Assembly: GCF_032854445.1 (NCBI RefSeq)
Contig: NW_027017964.1
Span: 236,001-300,000, forward strand
Length of the DNA: 64,000 bases
DNA from: Liolophura sinensis
Lineage: Eukaryota > Mollusca > Polyplacophora > Chitonida > Chitonidae
Direction: 5' to 3'
Below the pieces are notes generated by a model. That model was given only the letters and a program-made list of their open reading frames with translations, searched no databases and was not told where the DNA came from. This document shows positions 31,766 through 43,836 of the stretch, in pieces (position 1 is the first letter of the stretch; each line of letters starts with the position of its first letter). The translations under genes were made by a program, and so were the position numbers.

Positions 31766-33470
31766 ATTACAAAAATGACAACGGTTACAACCTTTTTGGC
31801 GTTGAAAAGCTCGGCGACACGGGCTGTAAAGATTTAAATATTTTATTTTATTTTATTGCCCACAAAGAGTTCCGAGTTCATGATGACTTTTGTGGTAGTG
31901 ACCATTTTCCTATTATCCTAGAGCATCTGACTTCTAATTCTTTAGAATGTGTAAGTAAAAATTTATCAAGCAGGCTGATATAAGTCCACTGACTGTTAAA
32001 GCTGCAGACGATCCAATACTAAAGTTTAAAGAATTTGTTCTCATAGCTGCAGATGGAACCATAACTCAAGAAAATCCGAGATCTAAAAAGCCTGGTACAC
32101 TGTCTCAGGACCAGTAAAGACGGATAAAAGACCGAGCGAAGGTTTAATATACGGGATGAAGCAAAGGTCTGGATCCATAGGGAATTTTTTATATAACAAC
32201 TTACAGTCTCCCACTACGGGGTGGTTCGTGAAGGCTTCCTGTTTCTTTAAAACGAGTGAAAGTTTTACTGACATTTCGTTGTGTAATTAGTTGCCTATTC
32301 TGGTACTTAACATTAAAAATATCTGCGACTGAACACCAGCTGGCGCCGTTCTTAGCATACAAAAGGCACAAGTTCTACTCTTTCTGAAATTGTTTGATTC
32401 TCTGCCATGGGTAACAATCTGAAAGATAATAAATAAAAGTAATAAAATCATACATGCCACTTAAATGATCAAAATTATGTTAGAAATAAATGAAAACAAA
32501 TTGTATAGTAAATTGCCTATGGGTCCAAACTTTTGCTCCACACTGTATATTTATGCCCTACTGATAAGAATTTAGCCCAAAATCATATTTTTGGTCCTAT
32601 GGCTCGTCGTTTACTGAAGTATTGGAGACGCTCATGTTGGTGGAACTTTGTTGAAGGCATTACGACAAAATCACCCGTGCGTAAGATGTGGAAAATGTTC
32701 AAAAACGTACGGACAAAACTAGTAAAGAAACGCTCATCATTTAAAGGACAGGGATACGTTATTAATTTCTCCACATAATATAACCAAAAACATCACGGAA
32801 ACTATAAAATTACAGAAACCCTATCTCAGAAGTCTTCTTTTAAGAACTGTTCTCTTGGTTCAAACACATAAGTAATCAACGGAAGGAAACTAAATTGCCG
32901 TTTTCTTGCAAAAATGGGGAAGATTATAATAAACCTTTTGGTATCGACAAAGTATAAACGCCACCGGAAAATGGCACACGACACAGTGTGTGGGCCCCGA
33001 TAAAATCTATAATAAATTTCTGAACCATTTCTCTACGTGGCGTTAAGCAATAATCGTTCATTCATTCTGAATCATTTACCACTTGTGCCACGGGATACTC
33101 TCAGGGCTTGTTGAACGATATGTGGATAGCTAGTAATTTTTCACTGTCATTCAGGGAGGCGTGTAATCCCGGTTCCCTAACCTGATAAAGGTCCTACTGA
33201 TCCATCTACCTATCTATAGCTCTTACCAACTGTGTCTATAAAGCTATTGAAGGGATGATAAACGGTAGGCCTGTTTTCAAATATTCAATGTGTTTTTTAT
33301 TTGTGAAGGTTTATCAATCACCTTGTTCGTCTTCAAACCTTTATTCGTGATATTTTATTAATAATGGACACGTGGCGTTGATGATTTTCGATCTTCAACA
33401 AGCATACAGCACAACATAGAAATATGGTGTTTTAAATGACCGCTTAGAAATAATTTTAAAAGTCGACTAG
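31766..33470 (+). mobile_element. LINE-A copy 4, fragmentary
   Basis: 31866-32110 encodes the endonuclease end and linker (CGSDHFPIILEHLTSNSLE-like, then AADDPILKFKEFVL). 32545-32780 encodes the pre-RT region (ARRLLKYWRRSCWWNFVEGI). 33060-33460 encodes RT motifs in broken form (LTNCVYKAIEGMINGR, MIFDLQQAYSTT). The stretch 32110-32545 shows no match and may be an insertion. The copy ends at the 3' tail of the next, inverted, LINE. Confidence 0.65.
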
Positions 33471-33852
33471 AATGAATGAATGAATGATTGATTATGGCTT
33501 ACCGCCAAAATCGGCAATATTTCAACCATAACACGAGACGGTTGAGGTTTTCGATATGATAGTGAGAAAAAAAAGGAAACAAAAGTATTCGGTCATCTTT
33601 AAAATCAAATAAGAAAAAAGCCAAAACTGAAAAAAAATCTCGAAAACCAGCATATTTTATAATTAGTATATTTGGAAACCTATGTATATATCTTTTTACC
33701 GATACATACGACAAAAATTTATACTTTATGATATAGGCCGATGGCCCTCAAATATTTTATGACAGCGTGGAATCTGTGCCGAACATGGGCAAAGTCGTTT
33801 TACCAACAATTTTAATCTGTATACAACAAAAGTTTAGATCAGGGTCAAGATT

Positions 33853-33990
33853 CCCAGAAGCCTCTCATCAATATGGTCGCTGTGAGTTCAAGTCTATCTC
33901 ATACTGTCCGGCCGTACATGGGAAGGTATTACAGCAACCTGCAGATGGTCGTGGATTTCCCCCGGGCTCTCCCCGGTTTCCACCCACGAT
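33853..33990 (+). repeat. SINE fragment S4
   Basis: It matches the SINE from the B-box region (GTCGCTGTGAGTTCAAGTC) to the central block (GGTCGTGGATTTCCCCCGGG and CCGGTTTCCACCCA). Both ends are missing and no target duplication was found. Confidence 0.7.
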
Positions 33991-34536
33991 GACACACGCC
34001 TCCCTCCATGACGGTGGAAAATTACCTGTTATCCAAATTATCATTAAGCAAGTTCAAGAAAGTCTCCAGTGGCTCAAGTGGTAAATCGTTCAGAAACTTA
34101 ATAAACGTTATCCACATGCAGCTATCGTGTGCCTTTTTAAATGGAGTTTTTAGCTCATTGATATTAAACGGTCGATTACAATCTTTCATATTTCTAACAG
34201 AAAAGGTCATTTTAATTTTCTCCTTCTGGTTTTTAATGTGTAGGAATTCTGAAGGGTTCTGAAGGCAGCTATGAGAACAAGTTAATACACTATCTCTATC
34301 TTTTAAATGCTGGACTTTTGCTTTATTATTTTTGCCCTTAAGTTTCTGAACCACATTCCAGATCTTACGTATGGGTGTTTTGGACGTAATGCCTGAAAGA
34401 AAGTTCCGCTAACAAGATTGTCTCTTGGACTTGTGTAATCGACGAGCCTTTGCTCTTAAAATATGAATCTGGTTAAAGTTATTATCAGTAGGACATATAT
34501 TAAAACTTCGCTCGCGCTTTTTGCGATCCTTTATAG

Positions 34537-34797
34537 CTATGTGACAGTCATTATAGTTCCAGGGTTTACTTTTGGATTTGTCGAGATCTTAGGTATAGTT
34601 TTATCGGCAGCTCGTAAAACAAGTTTATTACATGTCAACATGGGATCATCTGCTGCATTGAGAGTCTCGCAGAACATCTCGAATGCGATCCAATCTGCTT
34701 GATCTAATTTCCAACTAGCTACACGTTCTAAAGAATTAGAAGTTATATGTTCTAGGGTTATAGGGAAATGGTCACTACCACAAAGATCATCATGCAC
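34537..34797 (-). pseudogene. LINE-A endonuclease end and pre-RT linker
   Basis: The frame reads CGSDHFPITLEHITSNSLER (terminal SDH motif of the APE endonuclease), then DQADWIAFEMFCETLNAADD and TCNKLVLRAADKTIPKISTN. A 12-bp deletion removes residues present in the copy at 6.7 kb. The text continues toward 33991 through VWNVVQKLKGKNNKAKVQHL, NIKDCNRP-like and FLNDLPLEPLETFLNLLNDN. Confidence 0.7.
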
Positions 34798-35034
34798 TCT
34801 CCAAGAAATATCCGGGAGAAGTGATTGATCCGTGATAGTGAGATCGATAGCAGAATAAGCGCCATTATCTGTATGTAAATAGGTATAAGAACCATCATTT
34901 AAATAACACAGTTATAAGACACGTAAGAAGTCTTCAAGTGTACTGCCCCTTAGATTTATGTTATTACTGCCCCAAAGGGGCATTAAAATCTCCCATAATT
35001 ATAAACGGTTTAGTTAACTGTTCTCTTAAATTGT

Positions 35035-35299
35035 TGGGGCCTCCGTGGCTCAGTCGGTTAGCGCGCTAGCGCAGCGTAATGACCCAGGAGGCTCTCACCA
35101 ATGCGGTCGCTATGAGTTCAAGTCCAGCTCATGCTGGATTTCTCTCCAGTTGTAGGTGGGAAGGTCTGTCAGCAACCTGCGGATGGTCGTGGGTTTCCCT
35201 CGGGCTGTGCCCGGTTTCCACCCACCATAATGCTGGCCGCCGTCGTATAAGTGAAATATTCTTGAGTACGGTGTAAAACACCAATCAAAAAAAAAAAAA
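35035..35299 (+). mobile_element. tRNA-derived SINE, copy S5
   Basis: Plus-strand copy: head GGGGCCTCCGTGGCTCAGTC, core, and A-rich tail after ACACCAATC. Target duplication TCTTAAATTGT at 35024-35034 and 35300-35310. Best read together with S10 (49066-49334) as a reference copy. Confidence 0.92.
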
Positions 35300-35764
35300 T
35301 CTTAAATTGTGTAACTGAGAAGCTGACAAAGAATGTTTTGGAGGTATATACACCCTACCTAATGTGGAAATAATGTGAAAATCCGAACGGCCCCAGCCTG
35401 GAGCCCTGTATCCAGAGCCACCTGCAGTTCGCTCTTCATTTGAATAAGTACTGTATAAGGAATAATTTTTATAAGATATCTTTGTCAGATGTCTTCAGGG
35501 GAGTTTCCTGACGACAAAGGGCAATAGGATTTGCTGATTGGACTAACCGTGTTATTCCAATAAAATTTACCTCGAATATGCCTCGTAATGCCTCGACAAC
35601 TGCACTGTATAATTTTCTCATATATAAATAGTGTTAGACATAGGGTTAGATTTATCTTTTGTTTTTCGACTGAGGAAGACTCTTCCTTGGAAATCGAATG
35701 GAAGATCTCCCTGGTGCGGGTGATGTATCCATCACATCCGCATCTGTTGAAGGAGCAAAGTCCG

Positions 35765-36616
35765 TCAACAATCTAAACCTATTAAAAGTTTGGACAGGTT
35801 CCATAGTGGCCTTTGAGGGGCGCTCTGTGGGACCACTAGTTTTAATATTGTCTTTATGAGATTTATTTCAGGACTTGTTTTTGGCAGTTTTGTTTTTGGA
35901 TTGATTAGGTTCAGGTTTATCATTTTGTTATTTACCAGTTTTGTTGTTTTTTTTTTTTTTTTGTTTTTTTTTTGTTGCTGTCCTGCGGTTGTCTGATTTG
36001 GGCAGAGGTTACGCGCAGGTTGAGCAGCAGGTTGTAAAGATATAGACCGAGGTTTTTGGTTTGCAATGGTCGAAGTCAGGGAAGTTTGAGTTGCAACAGA
36101 TGTTGTATTTCGCTTGACCACATTGGCAGATTGCAACGAAGTATTAGAAAGCGAGGCGAATTTGCGGGCTTCCTGATAAGATACACTGTTTTTGGATTTA
36201 AATGGATTATTTCCTTTTCTTTAGGGTAAAGCCGACAGTTCTTCGAGGAGGCCATGTGATTTCCTTTGCAATTGCAGCACTTAACTGTGCTACTGCAGTG
36301 GAAGCCATCATGACCCTTCTGCATCGGAAAAAGACCAGTTTATTTTTACATTGGCCCTTGCCGTGACCAAATTTTTGCATGTAAAACAGCGTCTTGTGTT
36401 AGGGATATATAAACCAAGACTGACCCTATACGGTCCAATGTGGATGTATGATGGAAGAGAAGTGCCATTAAAGGTTAACAGATATGTATTTAATTTTAGG
36501 ATATTACCAGCTTTCTTCGCAGTGAAGCTCTTCAGCCTAGTAAGACCCTGTGATTTTAATTCGTCGCAGATCTCCTCTTCCGAAAGTTCAAAAATATGTT
36601 GATATCTCGGCCACAA
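35765..36616 (-). pseudogene. LINE-A gag remnant
   Basis: Frame from 36616: FELSEEEICDELKSQGLTRL, KAGNILKLNTYLLTFNGTSL and a knuckle-like CFTCKNLVTARANVK. A second frame reads KGHDGFHCSSTVKCCNCKGN (the second and third knuckles). The tail 36136-35765 is Thr/Lys/Asn-rich and runs through a T-rich microsatellite near 35940-35980. The ELSEEEI-LKSQG-VT block before the knuckles is shared with the copy at 16.3 kb. Confidence 0.7.
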
Positions 36617-36650
36617 ATTATTCCCTGACAGCTGTTCAAGGAATTGTCAG

Positions 36651-37075
36651 GGGATGTATTAACCCGGTCCTTAAACCGGGTAAAGATCATACTGATCTAA
36701 ATAATTACCGTCTTATTTATTTATTTATTTTTTTATTTGATTGGTGTTTTACGCATTTACGCATTGGTGAGAGACTTCTGGGTGCTAGCCAACTGAGACA
36801 CGAACGCCCCAATTACTGTCCCATAGCTCTTACCAGCTGTGTCTGTAAGACTATGGCACGCATGATAAATGATAGACTTGTTTGGTTTCTTGAAACCAAC
36901 AAGTTACTTTCTAATATACAGTGTCGTTTTAGGCACGGTAGATCTACTATGCATCAACTTGTCCGATTTGAAACCTTTATTCGAGATGGCTTCATCAACA
37001 ATGCACATGAGTTGTTCATATTTTTCGACCTTAAAAAGGCCTACGATACTATATGGAAATACGGTATTTTAAAAT
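36651..37075 (+). mobile_element. LINE-A RT fragment (copy 6) with a small SINE
   Basis: It encodes LKPGKDHTDLNNYR, then after the SINE CPIALTSCVCKTMARMINDR, LVWFLETNKLLSNIQCRFRH and IFFDLKKAYDTIWKYGILK (motif A). Except for the SINE the frame is open over 140 codons. It starts at the inverted leader of copy 5 and stops where PLE P4 begins. Confidence 0.8.
36713..36810 (-). mobile_element. SINE copy S6, internally deleted (98 bp)
   Basis: Plus-strand ATTTATTTATTT tail and GATTGGTGTTTTACGC followed directly by the tRNA-like head (GCATTGGTGAGAGACTTCTG). The central block is missing. Target duplication AATTACCGTC (36703-36712) and AATTACTGTC (36811-36820) in the LINE RT. Confidence 0.85.
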
Positions 37076-38052
37076 AAATATAACACTTATGTCCGACATC
37101 AATATACCACTTGTGGTCCGTAAATGGCGATCCAAGTTGATAATCGCAAGATCCATCTCCAAAACAACGTTCAACACTAGCTGTCAAAGACCAAGGTATG
37201 TAAGAAATTATACAAATAGGAAATAAAGCCGTTAACACACAAGAGAAATGCTGTCATCAGTTTTCGACGATGCCGGACAGACAGTTGACTCCAGGCATGA
37301 ATTCCGTATCAAAGTTCAAATTCGTAGTCCATGAATGAGTTCCAGGTCGAATAACCCCACATTAAGCGGTATTAGATACAGTTCGAAAATGACGAGCGTT
37401 ACAAACCTTAACCGAACAGATTGTGATTCAAAAGTAACGGACGATTACGCGTTAATATGTAAAGATCTCATACTACAAGGGGCACCATCTCTGATTTTAC
37501 ACACGCTGGTCTGTATAAAAGCTGTCTACAAGAGAGACGGTTACACTCGGCAACCAGCGCCATCTGTGTTGTTAAATACTATGTAGGCGATAGATCTGTA
37601 CATAAGGATGACAGCGCCGTCTATGTGGTTGATCATAATACACATCGCCAGAGATTCTGAACGCTCTGTGCATACCTGCAAACGAGAGTGTTATACTCAT
37701 TGTAAAATTTGAGAAACTTAAAATGAAGGTGTTTGATGGAGTATTCTTTACAAACTAGTTTTTGAACTAACAACTTCTAACGCAGATTAAAGTCATCACA
37801 ATTAACGCAAGATCTTACAAATGCTACAAGGCGAGATATGTATACGCCATATGCAGGACCTTTTGGTATATTGATGTCCAAATTAGGATAATTTACAATA
37901 TTAAAATTAAAATTATCAATTTTGACGTAAAGGCAGCGGAAAGGAGACCGTGTTCGTCTTTGTACAGATACAGATCCAAGTAAGATGTGCCATCAGGACA
38001 ATCTGTTGTCTCCGCTAAATCCAGCGAAGGCGGATAGATTCCCTTCACCGCT

Positions 38053-38292
38053 TCAGCAATATGGGTTATTTAATGCCGGTAGATCATCAATATACCGCTT
38101 GGTATGTGAAAAGGATCGAGCTTTAAAGATATTACTTTTACATAGTTTCTGCATATGGTCGTATTCATATGAAAACAGGTGTAGGTCTGCCAAAAGAGGC
38201 GCACAATTGGTACCCATTAAAATAGCTATGCACTGTTGGTAAATATTATCCCCGAATTTCACAAAGATGCTATGAATGAGAAATTCAAGCAA
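38053..38292 (-). pseudogene. PLE P4 RT palm motifs B and C
   Basis: LEFLIHSIFVKFGDNIYQQC, IAILMGTNCAPLLADLHLFS (motif B region; MGTNCAPLLADL is typical of PLEs) and FSHTKRYIDDLPALNNPYC, where YIDD is the catalytic motif C. The frame is open across 80 codons. This is the best palm in the window together with 61570-61688. Confidence 0.8.
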
Positions 38293-38334
38293 TTCATTAA
38301 ATAATGTAACATCCTATGAATGGTAACCTTTATA

Positions 38335-38580
38335 TTTATTTATTTATTTGATTGGTGTTTTACGTACTCAAGAATATTTCACTTACACGACGGCGGCCAG
38401 CATTATGGTGGGAGGAAACCTGACCACGACTATCCGCAGGCTGCTGACAGACCTTCCCACGTACGGCCGGAGAGGAAGCCAGCATGAGATGGACGTGAAC
38501 TCACAGCGACCGCATTGGTGAGAGACTCCTGGGTCATTACGCTGCGCTAGCGCGATAACCGACTGAGACACGCAGGCCCC
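38335..38580 (-). mobile_element. tRNA-derived SINE, copy S7
   Basis: Plus strand: TTTATTTATTTATTTGATTG tail side, minus-strand head ending at 38580. Target duplication GGTAACCTTTATA at 38322-38334 and 38581-38593. Located in the PLE P4 palm. Confidence 0.9.
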
Positions 38581-39700
38581 GGTAACCTTTATAAATAGTA
38601 AAACTAAAGAATGCCTTATTGCTTCTGATGTTAATGTAACATTGACCTGTTTTAGTAAATACCGAGACAATTAACAACGATATTCTTTGTGAGGAATTGT
38701 AGTATAGAGAGTAGAGAAATCCCATGTGGATCCGTCTTTGTACGGTATATGCATATGACCATCAAGTTCTTCTGTAAGACGTTTCCACACGCAGCTGACA
38801 CCTAAATTTTTGTTATGGCACAGCAATACTTGTTCCAAAATGACTTTACTTCTTGTTACGCTGTCTTAAGTAGGGTCAACAACAGTTTGGTGGTAGAACT
38901 TCTTGAACCTTGTATATTGGTTTATGCATTTTAGGAATCCAGTAAAGTTGTGGTATTTCTGTATGACGGGTACGTATGTTTATGTGCCTTTCTTTAAGAA
39001 AGCTTTTGTGTTTGTTAAATAGTTCCTCCAGAGTACATGTACTAGCAGAATACGTGGGTGTTGTTGTGGATGTTCATAGCTCTTGAAGAAGAATTTGATA
39101 ATAATTCTTGCAAATAAAGATGACATTATCAGGAGCCTTGTCGGCTACAGTGATGGCAAATTTACTATGAAGGTCAGTGAATGTTTCTTGCACAGTGGGA
39201 TCCTTCAGAACCTGTTTAACTTTAGGTAGAACATCAATGTCTATATGGTGTATAGCTAATCTAACCTTCTTTTTGACAATCTCAAGCCCATCGTTAAGTA
39301 CCAGAGAATCTACTTTCTACCGTTTTGACCGTTTTTAAACGTATTCCTCAAACGCCAAATCGAACTCCTTGATTTCCTGAGAATAATTGAAAATTTTGGA
39401 AGCGATAGGGTTTGTATACTCATAGGATATGCAAAAGCGCTCTTGGATATTAAAATAATTAGGCACAGCCCTACGAACATCAAAATCATTAAAGATTCGT
39501 GGTAGGTTAATTGAATCAAGGCTTCTGTCTAAATACTTATCTTCAGAAAAGATTCGATCGTGTTGAGTTTCAATTGTAGTTACAGGGCGATACACTCGAA
39601 AATACGATATGTCTTGACACAGACGTACAAGGTGAGGAAGAACATTAAAATTGTGTATGTTATTGGATACGTCTTGAACTACATGTTTTGGCCGTATGTC

Positions 39701-40330
39701 CGTATGTTTTTCTTAAGATTTTGGTTGTCCAGCACATCATGTTGAAAACTATTCACGGCTACCTGGTTTGAACATATTATCGCCACGACATACCTGAAAT
39801 ATTGCAAAAGTGGCGTTAAGCCATAATCATTCATTCACTTTTTTCAGTGCAGAGCAAGTAGCTCCGGTGTCTGTTCTAAAGTCTTCTCCATGTCTATTTC
39901 CACAATCCAAATAATATTTGATTTATGTTAGCATAAATTCAAGTACAAGTGTATTGTAAATTTTATATACACTGACGGGTCAAAGGATAGGGACAGGGTT
40001 GTGGCTGTCTTACAACAGCTGTCATTTCTCTTTGTCTGCCACCTTCATCTTTTGCAGAGGCCAGGGCTATACTCCTGGCTTTATCATGTGTTTCAAAATA
40101 TTTGAACGCCATTGGCCTATACCATAGATTATAAATTTTAATTGTAATAAATATTTACAGGTAAAAAGTTATATAATATACATTTCTAGATATACTAATT
40201 TTAAAATATGCTGGTTTTCGAGTTTTAATTTTTTTGTCTAAATGTCAGAATATTTTTGTTTCGTTTTTGATGTTCTCGTTACCGTATCGAAAACTTTAAC
40301 TGTCTCATACTCGAGAAACTTGCAACGGTA
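39701..40330 (+). mobile_element. Two LINE-A-like 3'-end fragments
   Basis: 39730-39838 ends with AAGTGGCGTTAAGCCATAAT and CATTCATTCA, the tail seen at 22.06 kb and (complement) 44.94 kb. 39960-40330 starts with a TACACTGACGGGTCAAAGGA block (RNase H YTDGSKD), jumps to AAAATATTTGAACGCCATTG and ends in the 3' UTR (TTGATGTTCTCGTTACCGTA). Confidence 0.6.
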
Positions 40331-40618
40331 ACCTACTATCCCCAGACCATTACACGTCCTTCCTTTAAATGTAAGCGTAATTACCTATTTTGGGAGGCCC
40401 TACAGTAGCAAAACCAGGAACTGAGTCTTACGTATATGTACCAAAGGATGCAAATTGTAATTTTACGTAGCCCGTTGCACCTGCATAATTTCAAAGAATA
40501 AGACACCATTCTGCACTGGTGTTATATTAGCGTGATAAAGTATAATTAAAAACGTACAGCAGAGACAGATACGAGGCATATTTTACTATAAGTTTTACGG
40601 AGTCTTTCTTTGTTACAG
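40331..40618. other. Possible upstream intron or promoter side of the secreted-protein gene
   Basis: No repeat match. It ends in a pyrimidine-rich stretch and ACAG just before the ATG. No TATA box or first exon could be assigned. Confidence 0.3.
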
Positions 40619-40816
40619 GATGTTCGGTGCAGTTATTTCCATGTGCACTTTACTCATTCTGATTCCAAGCGTCCATACAGAAGAATCTCCGGCGGCCTGT
40701 TCGACAACGATCGGGGGCTGTGGACAGTTTACTGGTGGTGTTGGACAGGATGAATGTTGCACATGTGTTGAGTTTTTTCCGGCAGCTTGTTCACTGTCAT
40801 CACTATCTTTCTGTGT
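40619..40816 (+). CDS. Candidate secreted cysteine-rich protein, exon 1 (signal peptide)
   Basis: After a 3' splice-like TCTTTGTTACAG, ATG at 40620 opens a signal peptide (MFGAVISMCTLLILIPSVHT: hydrophobic core, small residues at the likely cleavage site). It is followed by cysteine-rich sequence CSTTIGGCGQFTGGVGQDEC then CTCVEFFPAACSLSSLSFC. The exon ends at a consensus donor, GTGAGT at 40817, in phase 2. The split codon (GT plus C) is completed by the exon at 42934. No family recognised. I infer a small secreted protein. The 5' UTR is not located. Confidence 0.45.
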
Positions 40817-42933
40817 GTGAGTAGCTAGTACTGAGTTTGTTGTAAAACACTGTATGTCGGACAATATTTTGATTGCGGTAAATCCGGTCTCTCCTATTTT
40901 ATCTCACTCGCATTACTGCTGATGTTAAACAAACGTTAGCGTGTACAATGTATCCACATCAATTAAGAGGATGTCGTTTAAGTGAAACCTCTGAATTCTA
41001 TGGCGACAAACCCAACTACATGTGACGTAGCATTCACTACAAGATATAAGGTTATAGGTACCACGGCAAGGGGTGATATCATGATTTAACCGTTTGAACG
41101 TCTATGTTACCATATTGGTATAATAATGAAATCTTCTCGCTTCCTTTTCGTTTCTGTGTATGTATAATAAAGAAGCAATCAATGAACATTTAGAGTACAA
41201 CACGTAAAACAGAAAATAGGTGTAAAACGCTACCAAAGTTAGAAATAGCATTTGGTATCTTCGAACAGGCGACCTATAACAAAACTATGATGAAACATAA
41301 TATAATAAAAAACTTAAAGCGACAACGATAATATAATATTGGCAAATGGTCACGTATAACCAGTAAAAGACGGCCTCTTGACACTTAGTCTCAGTTAGGA
41401 TTATATTCTAACTGTTCATGAGAACGATAAAATACATGTAGCAGCAAATTACAAGCCCCCAGCACCAATGCGTAGGCAGGGTGCTCTGCTCATGTGAATG
41501 CTTAAATAGTCGCAAATTACAGCACTCTTAGCCCCATAAAACTAGCACAGTAAGGTAAAAAAGCGAGGTAATATTAATTGCAATTTACTAGAGGACACTG
41601 GTCTAGCATTATTAAAATTTCAATTATTATTGCTGTGTTTCCATCACATTTAACATACAATGAATTAAACGATTACGTGTAGAAAGTGATTGGACACCAA
41701 CTGGACACAAAAGAAAAATACTTCTGTTTTAAAACAAGAAAGCTGCCCTGCATGTTTTCATACATATGTTCAACTTTGATGATTTGAAAGTTGCTTTACT
41801 GAGCAAGGTTGTGTTGGCGTATTATGCCTACAGTCAAAAAGTAATCTCTTAAATCTAAAAGTAAAAATCTGTTTGATTTATTTATTTGAGTGGTGGGAGG
41901 AAACCTGGCAGAGCATGGGAGAAACCCACGACCATCCGCAGATCGCTGACAGATCGCATAACTCCTCACGTGCATCCGTTGTTTGAGTGATGCTAGAATG
42001 TATTCTGTTATTACACGGGAACTGTCAATCCTGGGTCGAGTCACACCTAAGACCTGAAAAGAAGAACTTGTAACTTCCTCGCTTGGCCGTTCAACATGAA
42101 AGAGATAGTGCAACGACTGTTTGACCCGCATCAGTATAATGGCTCGGGCGGGGCGGCTTACTTGCCTTCGATAAGGCGTCTCAGTAAAGCAGCACCAGAT
42201 AAAAGAGTAACACGGGAGGCACATTACCTGCACTGATTAAAAAATTGTTAAGTACGACTTTAAATCCCAAGAACTTCACTCATTCGCTCTGTTATTATCA
42301 CACAACATTGTCATATTCAACATAATATCCTGTTAGTCTTATAGAATGGCTATGGTGAATGAGCAGTGAATCACGGAGATACCAGACTTTGTTAGGTTTA
42401 ACAGAATAATTTTTTGAATGTAGGCTCCTTCATGATCAATGCGTGATGTATGTATACTTGGGATTTAACGCAGTACTTCAGCCGTATGAGGAGGAGGTGT
42501 GTGTACATATACTGTCTTGTGACGACGAGAAACCATGCCGCCAAAGTGATGTCACCAATGAAGTATCCTGTCAACGATGCCCCATCAAGTGACATTATAC
42601 TGCATTTTTAAAAAATTCTTTTGTATGACTCGTGTTGTCGACTTTGAGGGGGATGCTTTAACAAACAGGCCAACGAAGCGGCCTGATCAACGCGTAAACG
42701 TAGTTTGGGAATCAGCATTGCGATTCTACACCTGGAACGTTCATTTGTGTTGACGGCTGGTATACGAATGTCTGTTTCGACGCACAGATCTCATTGTCAC
42801 GCTTTTATTCAAACAGATAAGGGAGAAATAAACAATTTACAGACATCTGGTTGGATAACTTATATATTCCGACTATAGCATATAAGTTATATACATCGAA
42901 CAATTAAACCATTTTGACATTTTATTCTTCTAG
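40817..42933 (+). other. Proposed intron 1 of the cysteine-rich gene
   Basis: GTGAGT at the 5' end and TTTATTCTTCTAG at the 3' end. It contains a SINE relic (41880-41955) and otherwise AT-rich unique sequence with no convincing frame. A minus-strand frame at 41796-42233 (145 residues) lies partly in the SINE relic and has no recognisable features. Confidence 0.4.
41880..41955 (-). repeat. SINE relic S8
   Basis: GGTGGGAGGAAACC, GAAACCCACGACCATCCGCA and GCTGACAGA match the minus-strand core of the SINE. Head and tail are gone except a TTTATTTATTTGA run. Confidence 0.65.
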
Positions 42934-43105
42934 CGTGCAAGATGAACTTAACATTGACGCGACATGTTGTCCATGTATGATGTCAAACTCGATGTCTGAT
43001 GAGTGTGACTGTGTGCCAAACGACAAAGCGGCAGCGTTGGCGAGGCTATTCAGAAGATCAAGAAGAATTGCTTTGCGGACAATTAGAAAATGCGGAGGAC
43101 ACGTG
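42934..43105 (+). CDS. Candidate secreted cysteine-rich protein, exon 2
   Basis: The acceptor TTATTCTTCTAG precedes 42934. The first base completes the split codon from exon 1, and 57 codons follow: VQDELNIDATCCPCMMSNSM, SDECDCVPNDKAAALARLF, then RRSRRIALRTIRKCGGHV. CC-x-C and C-x-C pairs match the cysteine style of exon 1. RRSRR could be a proprotein-convertase site. The exon ends in phase 0 at GTATGC (43106), a weaker donor. Matching phases on both sides are the main support. Confidence 0.45.
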
Positions 43106-43836
43106 GTATGCTATAAATTTTTGTGGTTGTATAAGGTTTGGAACATATTAAATTCTAGATTTAATTTATCATCATTTAAGTATCATTAACATGGCATATC
43201 TTACATTAAAAGTTTCATTATTCCTGTGTATGTAAACAGTGCAATTTACACCACCATGACAGTGTCGGTTAATTGATAATTTACACGTAGTTTTGTGTGT
43301 GTCTGCAAAAGGTTTAGCGTTGTGTTTGTGTAAAATTCATGTCACTAGGTCATGATACGTTTGACATTTAAAACACAAGGGACCTGGTATGGTAAGGCGG
43401 GGAATCCGCCCCTGTTCCAGAAACTCAAAAAGCCAAACTGACTATAGCTGTGAGTGACAGCTACTGACACGCTGGTATGGCCACTTGTTTTTTTCAGTTC
43501 TCATTTACTCTCCTTTGCTTGTTATGTTGCAAACATGAGACTTACAAAGCTCCAAACATGGGCTGAAGAGATGCATATGTCATAAAACGAAAAAAACGTT
43601 AGCATTCTCCAGTCACGCTGAGATATCTTTTGTTAAATTAGACACTGCAGATTTGGAGAAATCACAATTGTAACTTTCTGAAAAATTCTTGACCACGTAG
43701 TTATACACCAGTCAATAAAATTAATAAACTGTATAGCAAATGTAGATTTCAGACTTGTACGTCCGCTACGCATAACGTGTTAATGCGAATGATGGCGAGG
43801 CTACCATTTGTGCGTTTAACTAGGATCCACGTATGA

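Larger units (their letters stand above)
33471..36650 (-). mobile_element. LINE-A copy 5 with SINE insertions
   Basis: Minus-strand order: gag (36640-35765), endonuclease (35760-34780), pre-RT and RT start (34780-33991), then the far 3' part (33850-33471) ending in the tail CATTCATTCATTC. Most of the RT and RNase H is missing. SINE S5 (35035-35299) sits in the endonuclease, and a SINE fragment (33853-33990) lies between the RT and the 3' part. Confidence 0.75.
37076..39700 (-). mobile_element. Naiad-like PLE copy P4
   Basis: Minus strand: RT N-terminal region (39690-39330; HNFNVLPHLVRLCQDISYFR-like), fingers (39300-38900), palm (38830-38060), RT C-terminus (37990-37690) and pseudo-LTR (37680-37080). 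A block of about 170 codons between SYSQEIKEFDLA and the fingers is shortened. SINE S7 (38335-38580) interrupts the palm. The endonuclease is absent. Confidence 0.8.

Noticed and set aside
35035-35110. tRNA gene
   Set aside because: The A and B boxes belong to the tRNA-like head of the SINE, which runs on into the core and AAAT/A tail and has a target duplication.
40613-40864. 83-residue minus-strand frame opposite the signal-peptide exon
   Set aside because: It is the antisense shadow of the cysteine-rich exon; splice sites and signal peptide support the plus strand.
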